64,000 nucleotides of DNA from Bin80 sp965209015 (GCA_965209015.1 OZ242367.1:1426001-1490000); one strand, 5' to 3'. Shown: positions 9,890 to 19,657, numbered from the stretch's first letter. Notes: generated by a model not told the origin, from the letters alone. A program made the numbers and translations.

Positions 9890-10591
9890 ATGCTGATTTC
9901 GATTGAGGGAATTGATGGTGCTGGAAAAGGGACACAGGCTAGACAACTTCTGGATCATGCCCGAAGTTCAGGATATACCGCTGAACTTATTTCCTTTCCA
10001 CGTTATACCTATACTCATTGCTCAAAAATGGTTGCCGCCTACTTGAACGGAGAATTTGGGCGGTTAGAGCGGGTCCCCCCGGCATTTGCAGCAACCCTCT
10101 TCGCGCTTGATCGAATGGAAAGCCGCCTCCACATTGAGCAGTTGTGCGAGCAACATGAACTCATCATTGTAGATCGGTATGTTGCCTCGAATCTGGCCTA
10201 TCAGAGTGCCCGCATTACAATGCCAGAACGCATCGAATTCACACAGTGGCTCTTAAACCTTGAATATGAGGTATTTGATCTGCCAAAGCCCGATCTAACC
10301 TTGTTCCTTGATATTCCCTCTCAAATATCTAAGGAACTAATTGCCAGAAAAGAAACTCGAAGCTACACAGAAGATGCTTACGATCTGCATGAACGCGACT
10401 CAGACTATCTCTCCAATGTGAGGCAGATCTATCATTGGTTGATCGGTTCGCGATATTTGGATCCATGTCTTGTAGTCAACTGTATGGATCCCAATGGAGT
10501 TCTACGAGATTTAGAGAACATTGGACAAGAGGTCTATGATTTAGTGGTTCAGCACTTAGACAATGGTGTGGCGACCGGTTCGATAAACTGA
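9890..10591 (+). CDS. tmk: thymidylate kinase
   Basis: Phosphorylates dTMP to dTDP. The P-loop is GIDGAGKGTQ (residues 7-16), the nucleoside-binding DRY motif is IIVDRYVASNLAYQ, and PKPDLTLFLDIP matches the Walker-B-like strand. At 233 residues it is slightly longer than the common 205-215. It lacks the more usual G-K-T-T (here G-K-G-T), which some dTMP kinases share. It is divergent from the TonB receptor across a 270-nt gap that presumably holds both promoters. Confidence 0.9.
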   Translation: MLISIEGIDGAGKGTQARQLLDHARSSGYTAELISFPRYTYTHCSKMVAAYLNGEFGRLERVPPAFAATLFALDRMESRLHIEQLCEQHELIIVDRYVASNLAYQSARITMPERIEFTQWLLNLEYEVFDLPKPDLTLFLDIPSQISKELIARKETRSYTEDAYDLHERDSDYLSNVRQIYHWLIGSRYLDPCLVVNCMDPNGVLRDLENIGQEVYDLVVQHLDNGVATGSIN

Positions 10592-10715
10592 TCCCTCGGT
10601 GTAGACAAACCTGCACATCCAACTGGGCAAGGAATTCAAGGCTTGAATGAACCTCAACCAGAGGTATTACGTAATGATAGTGTAAAGAGCGAGAGTATAC
10701 TCCCGAGGGTTCTAG

Positions 10716-11426
10716 ATGAATCATCATTCAATCAATTCTTTTTGGCTCTTCTTCGTTTCTGTTAACCTTTTCCTTCTCACAAGTTGTCAGAGGGCTCCTG
10801 AGGAAGAAGTGGATACACCCGAAATTGTGGCGACCAAGAATGGGATTGATCAGGACGTTGTGCTATCTATTGAGAAATCTGATGAAGAGATTCTCAGAGC
10901 TATTGCTTTGGAGTTAGAAAAAAATCTTGAGGAAAGATCGGAGGAGTTAGTCCCCGTCATTGATTACCAGGAGTTAGAGGGATTTCTTCCAAAACAGATC
11001 CGTGATATCCCACGGACTATCACGGAGAGACAGACCTTTTCGATCAAAAGTGCTTTTTCTAAAATACAGGGAAAGTATGACAACGGGAATGAAGTGATCA
11101 CGGTTACTCTGCTTGATCTGGCAGGATTTGGGAAACTTGCTGCCTATATGTTAACGGATTGGTTGGACGTAGAGATTGATCGAGAGAGTGATCGGGGCTT
11201 TGAGCGGACTTACATCTTTCAGGATCATGCCAACGAGCACCCGACCTATGAGCGGTATTTGAATGAACACGGTAATGAGTCCTGTGATCTACATTCTTGG
11301 GTGCATGAACGATTTCTTGTTGCAATCGCTGGAGAGGGAGTACCCATGTCCATTTGCGAGTCTGTGCGAGACGAGATCTCCTTCAAGTACTTGGAACGAT
11401 TAGCTGAATCACATCGCAGGGATTAA
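10716..11426 (+). CDS. lipoprotein of unknown function
   Basis: A 236-residue protein with a lipoprotein signal: hydrophobic WLFFVSVNLFLL followed by lipobox LTSC. After it comes a strongly acidic linker (EEEVDTPEIV to about residue 75), then a mixed alpha/beta part containing two Cys residues (NESCDLHSW and MSICESV) that could form a disulfide. No family is recognised. The sortilin-like gene starts 48 nt downstream on the same strand, so the pair is likely co-transcribed. Confidence 0.75.
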   Translation: MNHHSINSFWLFFVSVNLFLLTSCQRAPEEEVDTPEIVATKNGIDQDVVLSIEKSDEEILRAIALELEKNLEERSEELVPVIDYQELEGFLPKQIRDIPRTITERQTFSIKSAFSKIQGKYDNGNEVITVTLLDLAGFGKLAAYMLTDWLDVEIDRESDRGFERTYIFQDHANEHPTYERYLNEHGNESCDLHSWVHERFLVAIAGEGVPMSICESVRDEISFKYLERLAESHRRD

Positions 11427-11474
11427 ATCATAGTGGTGATTGCCTTAAATTTGGGAATCAATCACTCATTCTAC

Positions 11475-14363
11475 ATGCGGATTTATCTCGTAGGACTTCT
11501 TTCTCTGTATTTTCTGGTTCCGCTCTCTCAAGCTCAAATACCAGAGGTACCGTCTGCCCAGACTCCAACACTCAATTCGGAACGATTGACGAGTTTCAAT
11601 CGACGCATCCAGAAAGCTCAACAGTCACTGTTATCCAATATACAGATTGAGAATATTGGGCCAACCGTGATGAGTGGCAGGATCGTTGATATTGATGTGA
11701 ATCCAAAAGATCCTGTTCAGATGTATGTCGCATACGCGTCAGGAGGGCTGTGGCGCAGTGAGACAAACGGGTATTCATTTGAACCGTTATTTGATGAGGA
11801 AGCCTCTATGGTCATAGGGGATATTGCAGTTGATTGGGCGCATAATGTGATCTGGATAGGGACGGGGGAAAACAACTCAAGTCGATCTTCCTATGCCGGG
11901 ACGGGTGTGTACCGCTCCTCGGATCGTGGAGAATCCTGGCAACATATGGGACTTGAGGATACCCACCGGATTGGTCGAATTATTCTTCATCCTACAGACC
12001 CCCAAATCATATGGGTTGCTGCAGTTGGCGCATTATATTCTCCAAACTCACACCGTGGAGTCTATAAGACCATAGATGGTGGAAATACTTGGACGAAGAT
12101 ATTATTTATTTCCGATCAAGCTGGGATCATTGACATGGTCATTGATCCCATGAATCCTGATATCCTGTATGCCGCCAGTTGGCATCGTGCGCGTCATGCG
12201 TGGAACTTTATTGAGAGTGGAAGTGGATCGGGAATTTGGAAATCAGTAAATGGAGGATCCTCTTGGGAGAGAATCTCGGCTGAAGGATTTCCAAATGGAG
12301 ATACCGTCGGACGCATTGGGCTTGCGATTTTTCCTGGCAATCCTCAGATTCTCTATGCTCTCGTTGATAATCAAGAGCGCCATGCGGTTGAGGAAGAGGA
12401 GGAGGTACCCACCTTAACCAGAGAGGATCTCCGTTCCATGAGTGTTTCTGAGTTTTTAGCCTTAGATAATACGGTGATAACTGAGTATTTAGAGGAGAAT
12501 AATATGGAAGAGAGGTACAGTGCTGAAGATATTCGATCCAGAGTAGAGGAAGGGACGCTGGAGCCCATACACTTGGTTTGGTATGTGGAGGATGCGAACC
12601 GTGAATTGTTTGATACTCCTGTGATTGGCGCTGAAGTCTACCGTTCCGAGGATGGTGGAGCAACTTGGTCGCGGACTCATGAAGATGATTTGGACCGCGT
12701 GTATTACTCGTATGGTTACTATTTTGGAGAAATTCGTGTTGATCCGTTGGATGCCGATAGAGTCTATATTTTAGGCGTCCCACTCCTATTCTCTGGCGAT
12801 GGGGGTACCTCTTGGGAATCTATCGGTGGGCCAAGCGTGCATGTGGATCATCATGCTCTTTGGATTAATCCCTCTAAATCGGGACATTTGATAAATGGCA
12901 ACGATGGTGGATTGAATATCACATACGACAATGGTACATCCTGGTTCAAAGGAAATACCCCGTCGGTTGGACAGTTCTACGCGATTGGTGTAGATGATAA
13001 AACTCCCTATCATGTGTATGGTGGACTTCAGGATAATGGGGTATGGGGTGGCCCTCATACTCACACAGAATCAACATCTTGGCATGCGAGCGGGAACTAT
13101 TCATATACGAGGTTCCTTGGCGGAGATGGTATGCAAGTAGAGGTGGATACCCGAACCAATGACATTATCTATACTGGCTCGCAGTTTGGTGCATATTATC
13201 GAATAGATACGAATGATCAATCGCGCACATCCATTCGGCCACATCATTCTTTAGGAGAGCGCCCCCTTCGTTACAACTGGCAGACTCCCATTCATTTGTC
13301 TTGGCATAATCAAGATATTTTGTACTATGGCTCAAATAAACTCCACCGTTCATTCAACCGTGGAGACGACTGGGAAACGCTTTCGGGTGATCTGACTCGT
13401 GGGGGACGGTCAGGCGATGTACCCTATGGTACGCTCACGAGTATTGATGAATCGCCACTTAGGTTTGGGCTAGTATATGTGGGCTCAGATGATGGCTTGG
13501 TTCATATGTCACGAGATGGAGGCTATACTTGGGAGGATATTACGAGCGCAGACTGGGGCGAGCTCTGGATCAGTCGCGTGGAGGCATCCAACCATAAGCT
13601 CGGGCGGGTATACGTGACACTCAATGGGTACAGATGGGATCACTTTGCACCATATGTGTACCGATCAGATGATTTTGGACAGACCTGGAAGGCACTACAC
13701 AGTGACCTCCCGATGGAGCCTGTCAATGTGATTCTTGAGGATCCGGTCAATCCAAACTTACTTTATTTGGGTACGGATCACGGTTTATATGTATCCCTAG
13801 ATCAAGGGAGGTCATTCATGTCAATGCAGAAAGGATTACCCCATGTACCTGTACACGATCTCAAACTGCAGCACCGAAAAAAGCACTTACTCATTGGAAC
13901 TCATGGCAGGTCCATTTACCGTGCCAATATTGCACCTCTTCAAGATTTGACTCCAGAGGTGATTCAGTTGCCCCTTATGGTGTTTAAGCCTGATGAGCAG
14001 ATCCACAACTCCAATTGGGGAGCTCAGTTGACTTGGTGGGCAGATGAGATTGTGGCGCCGGAACTTCAACTCACCTATTGGGCGGGCCAGACGGGAGAGG
14101 TGACGGTAGAGGTCAGAGATCTGGAAGGACTCACACTTAGACTACTGACCGATAATGCAGAGCGAGGGATTAATTTCCTAACTTACGATCTTTCAATTGA
14201 TGAAGCAACGGTAACCGCATTGAATAAAGAGAGTGAAGAGCCCCTTGAGGCAGCTGAAAATGGGACATACTACCTGATTCCAGGAGAGTACCAGATCCTC
14301 TTCAAGCTTGGAAATGCAGAAGAGTCCGTGACGTTCCGAATCAACGATTCAAGGGACAAGTGA
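11475..14363 (+). CDS. sortilin/VPS10-like Asp-box beta-propeller protein, secreted
   Basis: A 962-residue secreted protein. The ATG at 11475 gives the signal peptide MRIYLVGLLSLYFLVPLSQAQ; the frame is also open from a GTG at 11433. At least seven Asp-box (BNR) motifs of the S/T-x-D/N-x-G-x-T/S-W type are visible, for example YKTIDGGNTWTKI, WKSVNGGSSWERI, YRSEDGGATWSRT, HMSRDGGYTWEDI and YRSDDFGQTWKAL. These build one or two beta-propellers as in VPS10/sortilin and GH33/GH74-like folds. A C-terminal beta-sandwich-like part of about 130 residues follows. Such proteins are abundant in this phylum, and hydrolase activity is unproven. It overlaps the convergent M23 gene by 15 nt. Confidence 0.85.
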   Translation: MRIYLVGLLSLYFLVPLSQAQIPEVPSAQTPTLNSERLTSFNRRIQKAQQSLLSNIQIENIGPTVMSGRIVDIDVNPKDPVQMYVAYASGGLWRSETNGYSFEPLFDEEASMVIGDIAVDWAHNVIWIGTGENNSSRSSYAGTGVYRSSDRGESWQHMGLEDTHRIGRIILHPTDPQIIWVAAVGALYSPNSHRGVYKTIDGGNTWTKILFISDQAGIIDMVIDPMNPDILYAASWHRARHAWNFIESGSGSGIWKSVNGGSSWERISAEGFPNGDTVGRIGLAIFPGNPQILYALVDNQERHAVEEEEEVPTLTREDLRSMSVSEFLALDNTVITEYLEENNMEERYSAEDIRSRVEEGTLEPIHLVWYVEDANRELFDTPVIGAEVYRSEDGGATWSRTHEDDLDRVYYSYGYYFGEIRVDPLDADRVYILGVPLLFSGDGGTSWESIGGPSVHVDHHALWINPSKSGHLINGNDGGLNITYDNGTSWFKGNTPSVGQFYAIGVDDKTPYHVYGGLQDNGVWGGPHTHTESTSWHASGNYSYTRFLGGDGMQVEVDTRTNDIIYTGSQFGAYYRIDTNDQSRTSIRPHHSLGERPLRYNWQTPIHLSWHNQDILYYGSNKLHRSFNRGDDWETLSGDLTRGGRSGDVPYGTLTSIDESPLRFGLVYVGSDDGLVHMSRDGGYTWEDITSADWGELWISRVEASNHKLGRVYVTLNGYRWDHFAPYVYRSDDFGQTWKALHSDLPMEPVNVILEDPVNPNLLYLGTDHGLYVSLDQGRSFMSMQKGLPHVPVHDLKLQHRKKHLLIGTHGRSIYRANIAPLQDLTPEVIQLPLMVFKPDEQIHNSNWGAQLTWWADEIVAPELQLTYWAGQTGEVTVEVRDLEGLTLRLLTDNAERGINFLTYDLSIDEATVTALNKESEEPLEAAENGTYYLIPGEYQILFKLGNAEESVTFRINDSRDK

Positions 14364-15557
14364 AGGGGTACCTTCTAATTGGGGACTTAGTCGGCTAACA
14401 AGTTGGGTAAATTGTGGCATGAGAGCTTCGGGAAGCGGTTCCGAGGGGGGCATTTTCACTTTTAGCGCATCAATCTGCCGTCCGTTTTTCCAGAAGCGAT
14501 AACAAACATGCGGCCCGGTAGCCAACCCCGTACTCCCGACATATCCAATTAACTGGCCTTGTTTGATGCGAACCCCAGGACGAATTCCCTTGGCAATACG
14601 GGACATATGTAAGTAGCCAGTGGAGTACACATCATTGTGCCGGATTTTAACATAGTTACCATTTCCATGTGTGTATGCAGCATTGGTCACTGAACCGTCA
14701 GCGGTCGCAACGATAGGGGTTCCTCTGGGTGCGGCAAAATCAGTACCAAGGTGAGGTATATGACGCTTTTGTACGGGATGGAACCGGCTCAGGCTATATC
14801 GGGAAGATATGCGAGAATAATCTAAAGGGGCTTGAAGAAACGGTCGCTTCAGAGCTCGTCCGGTTTCATCATAGAATCCTGAACTCTCATCATCAGGAAA
14901 GAAAAATGCGTAGAATTCTTTTCCTCCATGACGCATGCGGGCACCCTTGACTTCGGTGGCGACAGATTGTCCGTTCGCTACCTGATCTTCAAACAAGATT
15001 GAGAAATCATCGCCAGGTTGAAGGTGAAAAAAACTGATTTGCCAGGCAAAAATTTCACTCAGTTTCATGGCTAGTTCAGGGGCAAGGTTCGCATCCATTA
15101 CCGCTTGATACAGTGAGGTCTCAATAGTGCCAAATCCCTTATGTGTAAAGGTAGTTCTCTGAAAATAATCTTCGTGTACCAGTACGGAATCTCGTAAATC
15201 AAAGAGAAGAAAGTGCTCTACGCTGGGTTGATATACAAGGAATGAGATCGCACCACTGATGGAGTCCGTGTAAGCATACAAGGGATCACCTCTACGAATC
15301 TTTTGGAGATCCACAAATGAGGCTGCTTTTTCAGAGGCGGTGTGAATGACATTTTGAGATACCCCCCAATTGCTCATAATTGAACCTAAAGTCTCTCCTC
15401 TTTTTACATTGAATGCGTGCTCAACTAATCCAGTAACGGGCAGGTCAAACTGATTACGTTCAATGATCAAGGCAAGGGGGGATTGCTGTTCAATTTGGGG
15501 ATTGGTTGGCAGATGGGCTGCGGCCAATAGACAGATAAATACATAGAATCGCGCCAT
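14349..15557 (-). CDS. M23 family metallopeptidase (LytM/MepM-like)
   Basis: A 402-residue secreted cell-wall peptidase with an N-terminal signal-like MARFYVFICLLAAAHLP. A LysM/OapA-like segment (FNVKRGETLGSIMSNWGV) and a middle beta domain precede a C-terminal M23 domain. The zinc motif HxxxD is present as HLGTDFAAPRG, and the loop histidine is in STGYLHMS. The last motif, normally HxH, reads GPHVCYRF, so the second His is Cys. I recall the same HVCYRFWKNG variant in other Bacteroidota M23 proteins, so it is probably a subfamily trait rather than a defect. Likely role: peptidoglycan endopeptidase in growth or division. Confidence 0.88.
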   Translation of the reverse strand: MARFYVFICLLAAAHLPTNPQIEQQSPLALIIERNQFDLPVTGLVEHAFNVKRGETLGSIMSNWGVSQNVIHTASEKAASFVDLQKIRRGDPLYAYTDSISGAISFLVYQPSVEHFLLFDLRDSVLVHEDYFQRTTFTHKGFGTIETSLYQAVMDANLAPELAMKLSEIFAWQISFFHLQPGDDFSILFEDQVANGQSVATEVKGARMRHGGKEFYAFFFPDDESSGFYDETGRALKRPFLQAPLDYSRISSRYSLSRFHPVQKRHIPHLGTDFAAPRGTPIVATADGSVTNAAYTHGNGNYVKIRHNDVYSTGYLHMSRIAKGIRPGVRIKQGQLIGYVGSTGLATGPHVCYRFWKNGRQIDALKVKMPPSEPLPEALMPQFTQLVSRLSPQLEGTPSLVP

Positions 15558-15622
15558 GTTTATTTCGCCCCAGTTCTTGGATTATGGTTTGCACAGATAC
15601 AGTTGTGTTCTGACCGAATCAC

Positions 15623-16168
15623 TCATTGAACCCACCGTACGTCTGAGACTCCTGAATCATGGTTTGCCCGTCGAGCTAGCACAAAGAGTAAATCAGAAAG
15701 TCGATTAAGATACTGGAGAACGCATGTATCTGATGATATAGTATCTAGGTTCTCAGCAAGGGAACGTTCTGCACGCCGACACACGCCTCGTGCCAGATGT
15801 AGCATTGACGCAACTTGGGTCCCACCAGGTAGGATAAAGTGCTGGAGGCGTTCCAGTTCGGTTTCCCATTCGTCAATTGCTTGTTCCAAAGCTTTGATAT
15901 GCTCATCCTGAATACGTGGTACAGTTGCGCGTGAGTCGGATGGGGTGGCAAGATCAGCGCCAAGGATAAAGAGTTCATGTTGCAGGCGCACCAAAAGAGA
16001 GCGCAGGTCCTCAGAATTGGGCGATAATACTGCACATGCGATACCGAGGGCGGCATTCGTTTCGTCTACGGCCCCCATGGCTTGAATCCGCGGATGATAC
16101 TTAGGCACCCGGCTTCCTCCAAAGAGCCCCGTCGTTCCATCATCGCCTGTACGAGTATAAATTTTCAT
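15623..16168 (-). CDS. cob(I)alamin adenosyltransferase (PduO type)
   Basis: Transfers adenosyl from ATP to cob(I)alamin to make coenzyme B12. The N-terminal ATP-binding stretch IYTRTGDDGTTGLFGGSRVPK and the DETNAALG motif are typical. So are the C-terminal CRRAERSL and LNRLSDLLFVLAR helices of the trimeric PduO fold. It is 181 residues, normal length. It lies in a B12-related neighbourhood: a BtuD/FecE-type ATPase upstream on the same strand and a riboswitch-controlled BtuB-like receptor about 5 kb away. Confidence 0.93.
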   Translation of the reverse strand: MKIYTRTGDDGTTGLFGGSRVPKYHPRIQAMGAVDETNAALGIACAVLSPNSEDLRSLLVRLQHELFILGADLATPSDSRATVPRIQDEHIKALEQAIDEWETELERLQHFILPGGTQVASMLHLARGVCRRAERSLAENLDTISSDTCVLQYLNRLSDLLFVLARRANHDSGVSDVRWVQ

Positions 16169-16318
16169 GATGAATCTGAGCAGGATTCAGCAAAGCAAGT
16201 GTACAATATCATCAAAATGTCATCCATAGTTCTCCGCTAACTAATGCCCCTTACTTTTGCTCCACTGAGGTTGGTATATGTACCGAAGGATGGACTTGAT
16301 GCACACTCAGAAGTTCAA

Positions 16319-17137
16319 TCAGGAAAGTGGGTATTCATAGTGAATTTTACATTCCCCTTGAGGCATCCGGTCAACTCTGGCATGCATATGAAATACTTCA
16401 GCCAGCAACTCTTTTTTTAAGACATCTCCGGGTATACCGGTATCAACAATCTGTCCATGATGGAGAACCAGAAGTTGGTCAGAAAATTTTGCAGCAAGTT
16501 CAAGATCGTGAAAAACGGCAAAAATCGTTTTGCCACTCTCCGCCAGTTCTTTCATTAACTCCAGAAACTGATATTGATGACACACATCCAAATGGCTTGT
16601 TGGCTCGTCGAGCAAAAGCAAGCCAGAATCTTGAAGGAGCGCTTGGGCAAGGTATGCACGCTGACGCTCTCCTCCACTAAGTGACTGAATTGCCCGTTTA
16701 GCAAATCCTGAAAGACCAACTTTTTCAAGTACGGTATTCATTGAGATCTGATCTTCATGGGAGAGTCCTTCCAAAAGTGATTTTCGGGGTAACAAGCCAA
16801 GTAGCACCAGTTCCTCAACCGTAAAATCAAACGATAGCGAGGGGGCTTGTCGCAGGAAGGATACTTTTCGTGCCAATTCTTTTCTGGGCCAGTCCCGAAT
16901 CTCTTTCCCTTCAAGCAGGACAGATCCTGAATAAGTTAAATAACCACAAATTGCTCGAAGTAACGTAGTTTTCCCACAGCCATTTGGTCCAATCAGTCCT
17001 GTAATTCTATTCGGACGGAGACTCAACCGGATTGAATGAATAATTCTAGAATCCAGTATTTGGACACTCAAGTCGCTTGCTTCAAGCAACGAAGGTTCCG
17101 AGTGAGGAACATTGTTATACGCTTGCGTAGGGTCCAC
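16319..17137 (-). CDS. ABC transporter ATP-binding protein (BtuD/FecE/HmuV type)
   Basis: A 272-residue ATPase of the cobalamin/siderophore/heme importer group. The Walker A GPNGCGKTT is at residues 50-58. The ABC signature is LSGGERQRAYLAQAL, Walker B is LLLLDEPTSHLD, and the switch His is in VFHDLELAAKF. The start is taken as a GTG at 17137 (GTGGACCCT), because no upstream ATG precedes the conserved part. No permease or binding protein gene lies beside it, so its partners are elsewhere. The adjacent adenosyltransferase makes vitamin B12 a reasonable substrate, by inference. Confidence 0.88.
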   Translation of the reverse strand: MDPTQAYNNVPHSEPSLLEASDLSVQILDSRIIHSIRLSLRPNRITGLIGPNGCGKTTLLRAICGYLTYSGSVLLEGKEIRDWPRKELARKVSFLRQAPSLSFDFTVEELVLLGLLPRKSLLEGLSHEDQISMNTVLEKVGLSGFAKRAIQSLSGGERQRAYLAQALLQDSGLLLLDEPTSHLDVCHQYQFLELMKELAESGKTIFAVFHDLELAAKFSDQLLVLHHGQIVDTGIPGDVLKKELLAEVFHMHARVDRMPQGECKIHYEYPLS

Positions 17138-17155
17138 AGGTCAGGAGCTGTCAAG

Positions 17156-17635
17156 ATGAATTATCGAATCCTACTTGTATTAACGTTGATGATTGGACTC
17201 GGTGCCTGCGATTCTGGTATAGGACAGGAGGAATTTGAGAACCGTGCATTTTCGGAGCCAGATGGAATTACACGAACCAGTGAGAATGGTACAGTTCAAT
17301 CTACGGACGAAGATGATTGGAGGATCTCGCCCGCATATTTGGGTCGCATCGTGATTGATCCTGCTTTCCCTAATCCAGTTCCATCAGGGGCCTCTGTTTC
17401 AGTGCCGGTTCGAATTCGGATTTCGGATTCGGTTCTGGGAGGTTTGGAGATCACAAGTTTTGATGCGAATGGACTCCCACGTAGGTTAGACAGGATTTCG
17501 GATGCTGGGGATCCGGGAGCGTATGTTTTTCGATTTATGCCACGAGTGTTGGGACTCACAGGGTTGATCAGGGTGTTCATCGTAGATCCCCAAGGCAGAC
17601 TGGTTTCTTATGGAGATTTGCAAACAGACGGTTAA
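17156..17635 (+). CDS. small lipoprotein of unknown function
   Basis: A 159-residue protein starting at ATG 17156 with AGGAG 8-13 nt upstream. The signal MNYRILLVLTLMIGLGAC ends in a lipobox (GLGAC). The body contains DPAFPNPVPSGASVSVPVRI, a short Pro-Asn segment reminiscent of the first strand of T9SS/FlgD-like sorting domains, and reads as a single Ig-like beta-sandwich. No specific family is recognised. It is divergent from the ABC ATPase (18 nt apart), and the PAP2 gene follows 12 nt downstream. Confidence 0.75.
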   Translation: MNYRILLVLTLMIGLGACDSGIGQEEFENRAFSEPDGITRTSENGTVQSTDEDDWRISPAYLGRIVIDPAFPNPVPSGASVSVPVRIRISDSVLGGLEITSFDANGLPRRLDRISDAGDPGAYVFRFMPRVLGLTGLIRVFIVDPQGRLVSYGDLQTDG

Positions 17636-17647
17636 ATCACTTCGTTC

Positions 17648-18421
17648 ATGAAGCAACTATGGAGATGGGGAATCCTCAATGGATTTCTCTTTCTGATCAC
17701 AGTTTCTGCTGTTGAAGCACAATCAGCGGATCCTTTGAGATTTATCCGCTGGACTGCTGGAGACGTACTTGCGATTCCTCAGTCTTCATTGACGTTGCAT
17801 TCAGGTTTAAAAATTGGGATTGCAACAGGTGGAGTCTTGTTAGTTTCACACTTTGATCGTAGACTTTCGGAGAGCGCCAAGGGCCTCGCAGATTCTAGCC
17901 CTAGTCGCTTACGGAATGTTTTCCACGAAGCAGGGAATGTACAGATCCTTCGACCTATGGCAGCCATCCTGTTTGTGGGTGCGCTAACTGGTAGCAATAC
18001 CCACTTCCAAGATGCTGCCTTCACATCTTTGGAGTCAATTGTTCTGGCGAATCTCTTGACCAGTGCTCTCAAAACGATCGTTGGGCGAGCAAGACCAAAC
18101 CTTGATTTGGGACCTGGCTCAATTCAGCCATTCGGTGGGAATCGGTCTTTTCCTTCGGGGCATGCAACGACCATCTTTGCTCTTGCGACGCCCTGGGTCC
18201 TCTACTATCCTGGTATTGCATCTGGGGCATTATTTACCTTAGGAATTGGAACCGCAATGGCGAGGATGGCTGATGACTATCACTGGTTCAGTGATGTCGT
18301 CGCGGGAGCTCTCATTGGATTTGGAACGGGATACTTTCTCTCACGAAGACACCAGCGTCTTGCAAGTGGGGTAAATTTAGGAATAAATCATCAGGGGATT
18401 TCACTTACATGGAAGATTTAG
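17648..18421 (+). CDS. PAP2-family lipid phosphatase
   Basis: A 257-residue membrane-associated acid phosphatase-like protein with a signal peptide (GILNGFLFLITVSAVEAQ). The three PAP2 signature motifs are present in order: K-x6-RP (KTIVGRARP), PSGH (RSFPSGHATT) and R-x5-H-x3-D (RMADDYHWFSD). Likely substrates are undecaprenyl pyrophosphate, phosphatidylglycerol phosphate or other lipid phosphates on the periplasmic face; which one is not determinable. It overlaps the convergent Sua5 gene by 17 nt at the 3' end. Confidence 0.9.
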   Translation: MKQLWRWGILNGFLFLITVSAVEAQSADPLRFIRWTAGDVLAIPQSSLTLHSGLKIGIATGGVLLVSHFDRRLSESAKGLADSSPSRLRNVFHEAGNVQILRPMAAILFVGALTGSNTHFQDAAFTSLESIVLANLLTSALKTIVGRARPNLDLGPGSIQPFGGNRSFPSGHATTIFALATPWVLYYPGIASGALFTLGIGTAMARMADDYHWFSDVVAGALIGFGTGYFLSRRHQRLASGVNLGINHQGISLTWKI

Positions 18422-19361
18422 CGGCATGCCTGAGTCGATCCATTAGGGCACGTCCCAAGTCCGTTTCTGCTACCCTTTGGCAATAGATGATCCTGATTCC
18501 AGAGCGGTCACACTCACGGAAAAATTCAAAAAGTTTATGGGCATACTCATTGATGTCAGAAGGAATCAAACATGCTTGGAATTTCGTGTTTGTGGAAGGT
18601 GGAAGAAGACCGATATATCCTTTTCTCTGCCCAGGAGTTGCATCTCGTGGAGTCTCAACAATTCGGATTTGTGCCGTGGGTGCGTAGTGATTGTAGCGCA
18701 TGCCTGGACTACGCCGAGTGTCTGGGGGGGCAGAAGAAAATTCTGATACAACATTTCTGAGTGATTCTATACCGATTGCACCTGGTCGGAGTAGAGATGG
18801 ATGTACTCCAGTACAATCTACGACGGTAGACTCAAGTCCTACGGTCGCCGGTGGCCCACAGAGGATGCAGTGAACCCGATGATTCAAATCTTCAGCCGCG
18901 GATTGCCAAGTTGTAGCACTTGGGCGGCCACTAATATTTGCGGAGGGAGCAGCGACTGGAATACCAGCCGCTTTCAAAAATTTCATCGCCAGCGGAAAGG
19001 CCGGCATGCGGATAGCCACAGTATCCAGTCCTCCTGAGACAATTTTTGGAAGAGATGGATGGCGAGGAAGAATAAGCGTGAGTGGACCTGGGAAGAATGC
19101 TTTCATGAGCCGCTGTGCAAGTGGATTGATCTCATCGGCCACACGCGAAGTATCAGCAAATGACCCAATATGAACGATCAATGGGTTTGATGAGGGACGT
19201 CCCTTTGCTAGATAGATTCGCTTGACTGCCTCCTCGTCCAGAGCGTTTGCGCCGAGCCCATACACAGTTTCGGTTGGAAATACAACTAGGCCGCCATTGA
19301 ACAAAAAGCTTGCGGCGTTAATTGGATCTTTCGTAAAATGTGTATTTAGGGACGCAGACAT
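18405..19361 (-). CDS. L-threonylcarbamoyladenylate synthase (Sua5 type)
   Basis: Makes threonylcarbamoyl-AMP for the t6A modification at position 37 of ANN-decoding tRNAs. The YrdC domain shows GGLVVFPTETVYGLGANA, KGRPSSNPLIVHI and VAAPSANISGRPSAT. The linker RSPGMRYNHYAPTA leads into a C-terminal Sua5 domain. At 318 residues it is the long Sua5 form rather than the short TsaC form. It is divergent from the two tRNA genes that begin 50 nt away. Confidence 0.94.
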   Translation of the reverse strand: MSASLNTHFTKDPINAASFLFNGGLVVFPTETVYGLGANALDEEAVKRIYLAKGRPSSNPLIVHIGSFADTSRVADEINPLAQRLMKAFFPGPLTLILPRHPSLPKIVSGGLDTVAIRMPAFPLAMKFLKAAGIPVAAPSANISGRPSATTWQSAAEDLNHRVHCILCGPPATVGLESTVVDCTGVHPSLLRPGAIGIESLRNVVSEFSSAPPDTRRSPGMRYNHYAPTAQIRIVETPRDATPGQRKGYIGLLPPSTNTKFQACLIPSDINEYAHKLFEFFRECDRSGIRIIYCQRVAETDLGRALMDRLRHAAKSSM

Positions 19362-19410
19362 TATAGGAACTGAAACCAGTTTCCTTGATGATGGGTTTAT
19401 GCGCTTTATT

Positions 19411-19483
<73 letters not shown>

Positions 19484-19546
19484 CCGTAAACAATTATAAC
19501 CTAAATTTGGTATAACAATTTGGTTTTTCCAAGTTTAACGTATGCT

Positions 19547-19621
19547 GGTCCGGTAGTTCAGTTTGGTTAGAATGCTGGCCTGTCACGCCAGAGGTCGCGG
19601 GTTCGAGTCCCGTCCGGACCG
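19547..19621 (+). tRNA. tRNA-Asp (GTC)
   Basis: Acceptor GGTCCGG/CCGGACC, D-stem GTTC/GAAT, anticodon stem CTGGC/GCCAG with loop CTGTCAC (anticodon GTC), T-stem GCGGG/CCCGT with loop TTCGAGT, discriminator G. CCA is not encoded. It lies 63 nt after tRNA-Phe on the same strand and is followed by a terminator. Confidence 0.97.
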
Positions 19622-19624
19622 CAC

Positions 19625-19657
19625 AAAGGGGTACTTCATGATTGAGGTACCCCTTTT
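19625..19657 (+). terminator. Rho-independent terminator after the tRNA pair
   Basis: A perfect 10-bp inverted repeat AAAGGGGTAC / GTACCCCTTT with a 12-nt loop, followed by T residues. It begins 4 nt after tRNA-Asp and would end a tRNA-Phe/tRNA-Asp transcript. Confidence 0.8.

Noticed and set aside
17036..17155. 40-codon extension of the small lipoprotein
   Set aside because: It is antisense to the ABC ATPase start; a good Shine-Dalgarno sequence and lipoprotein signal begin at 17156.
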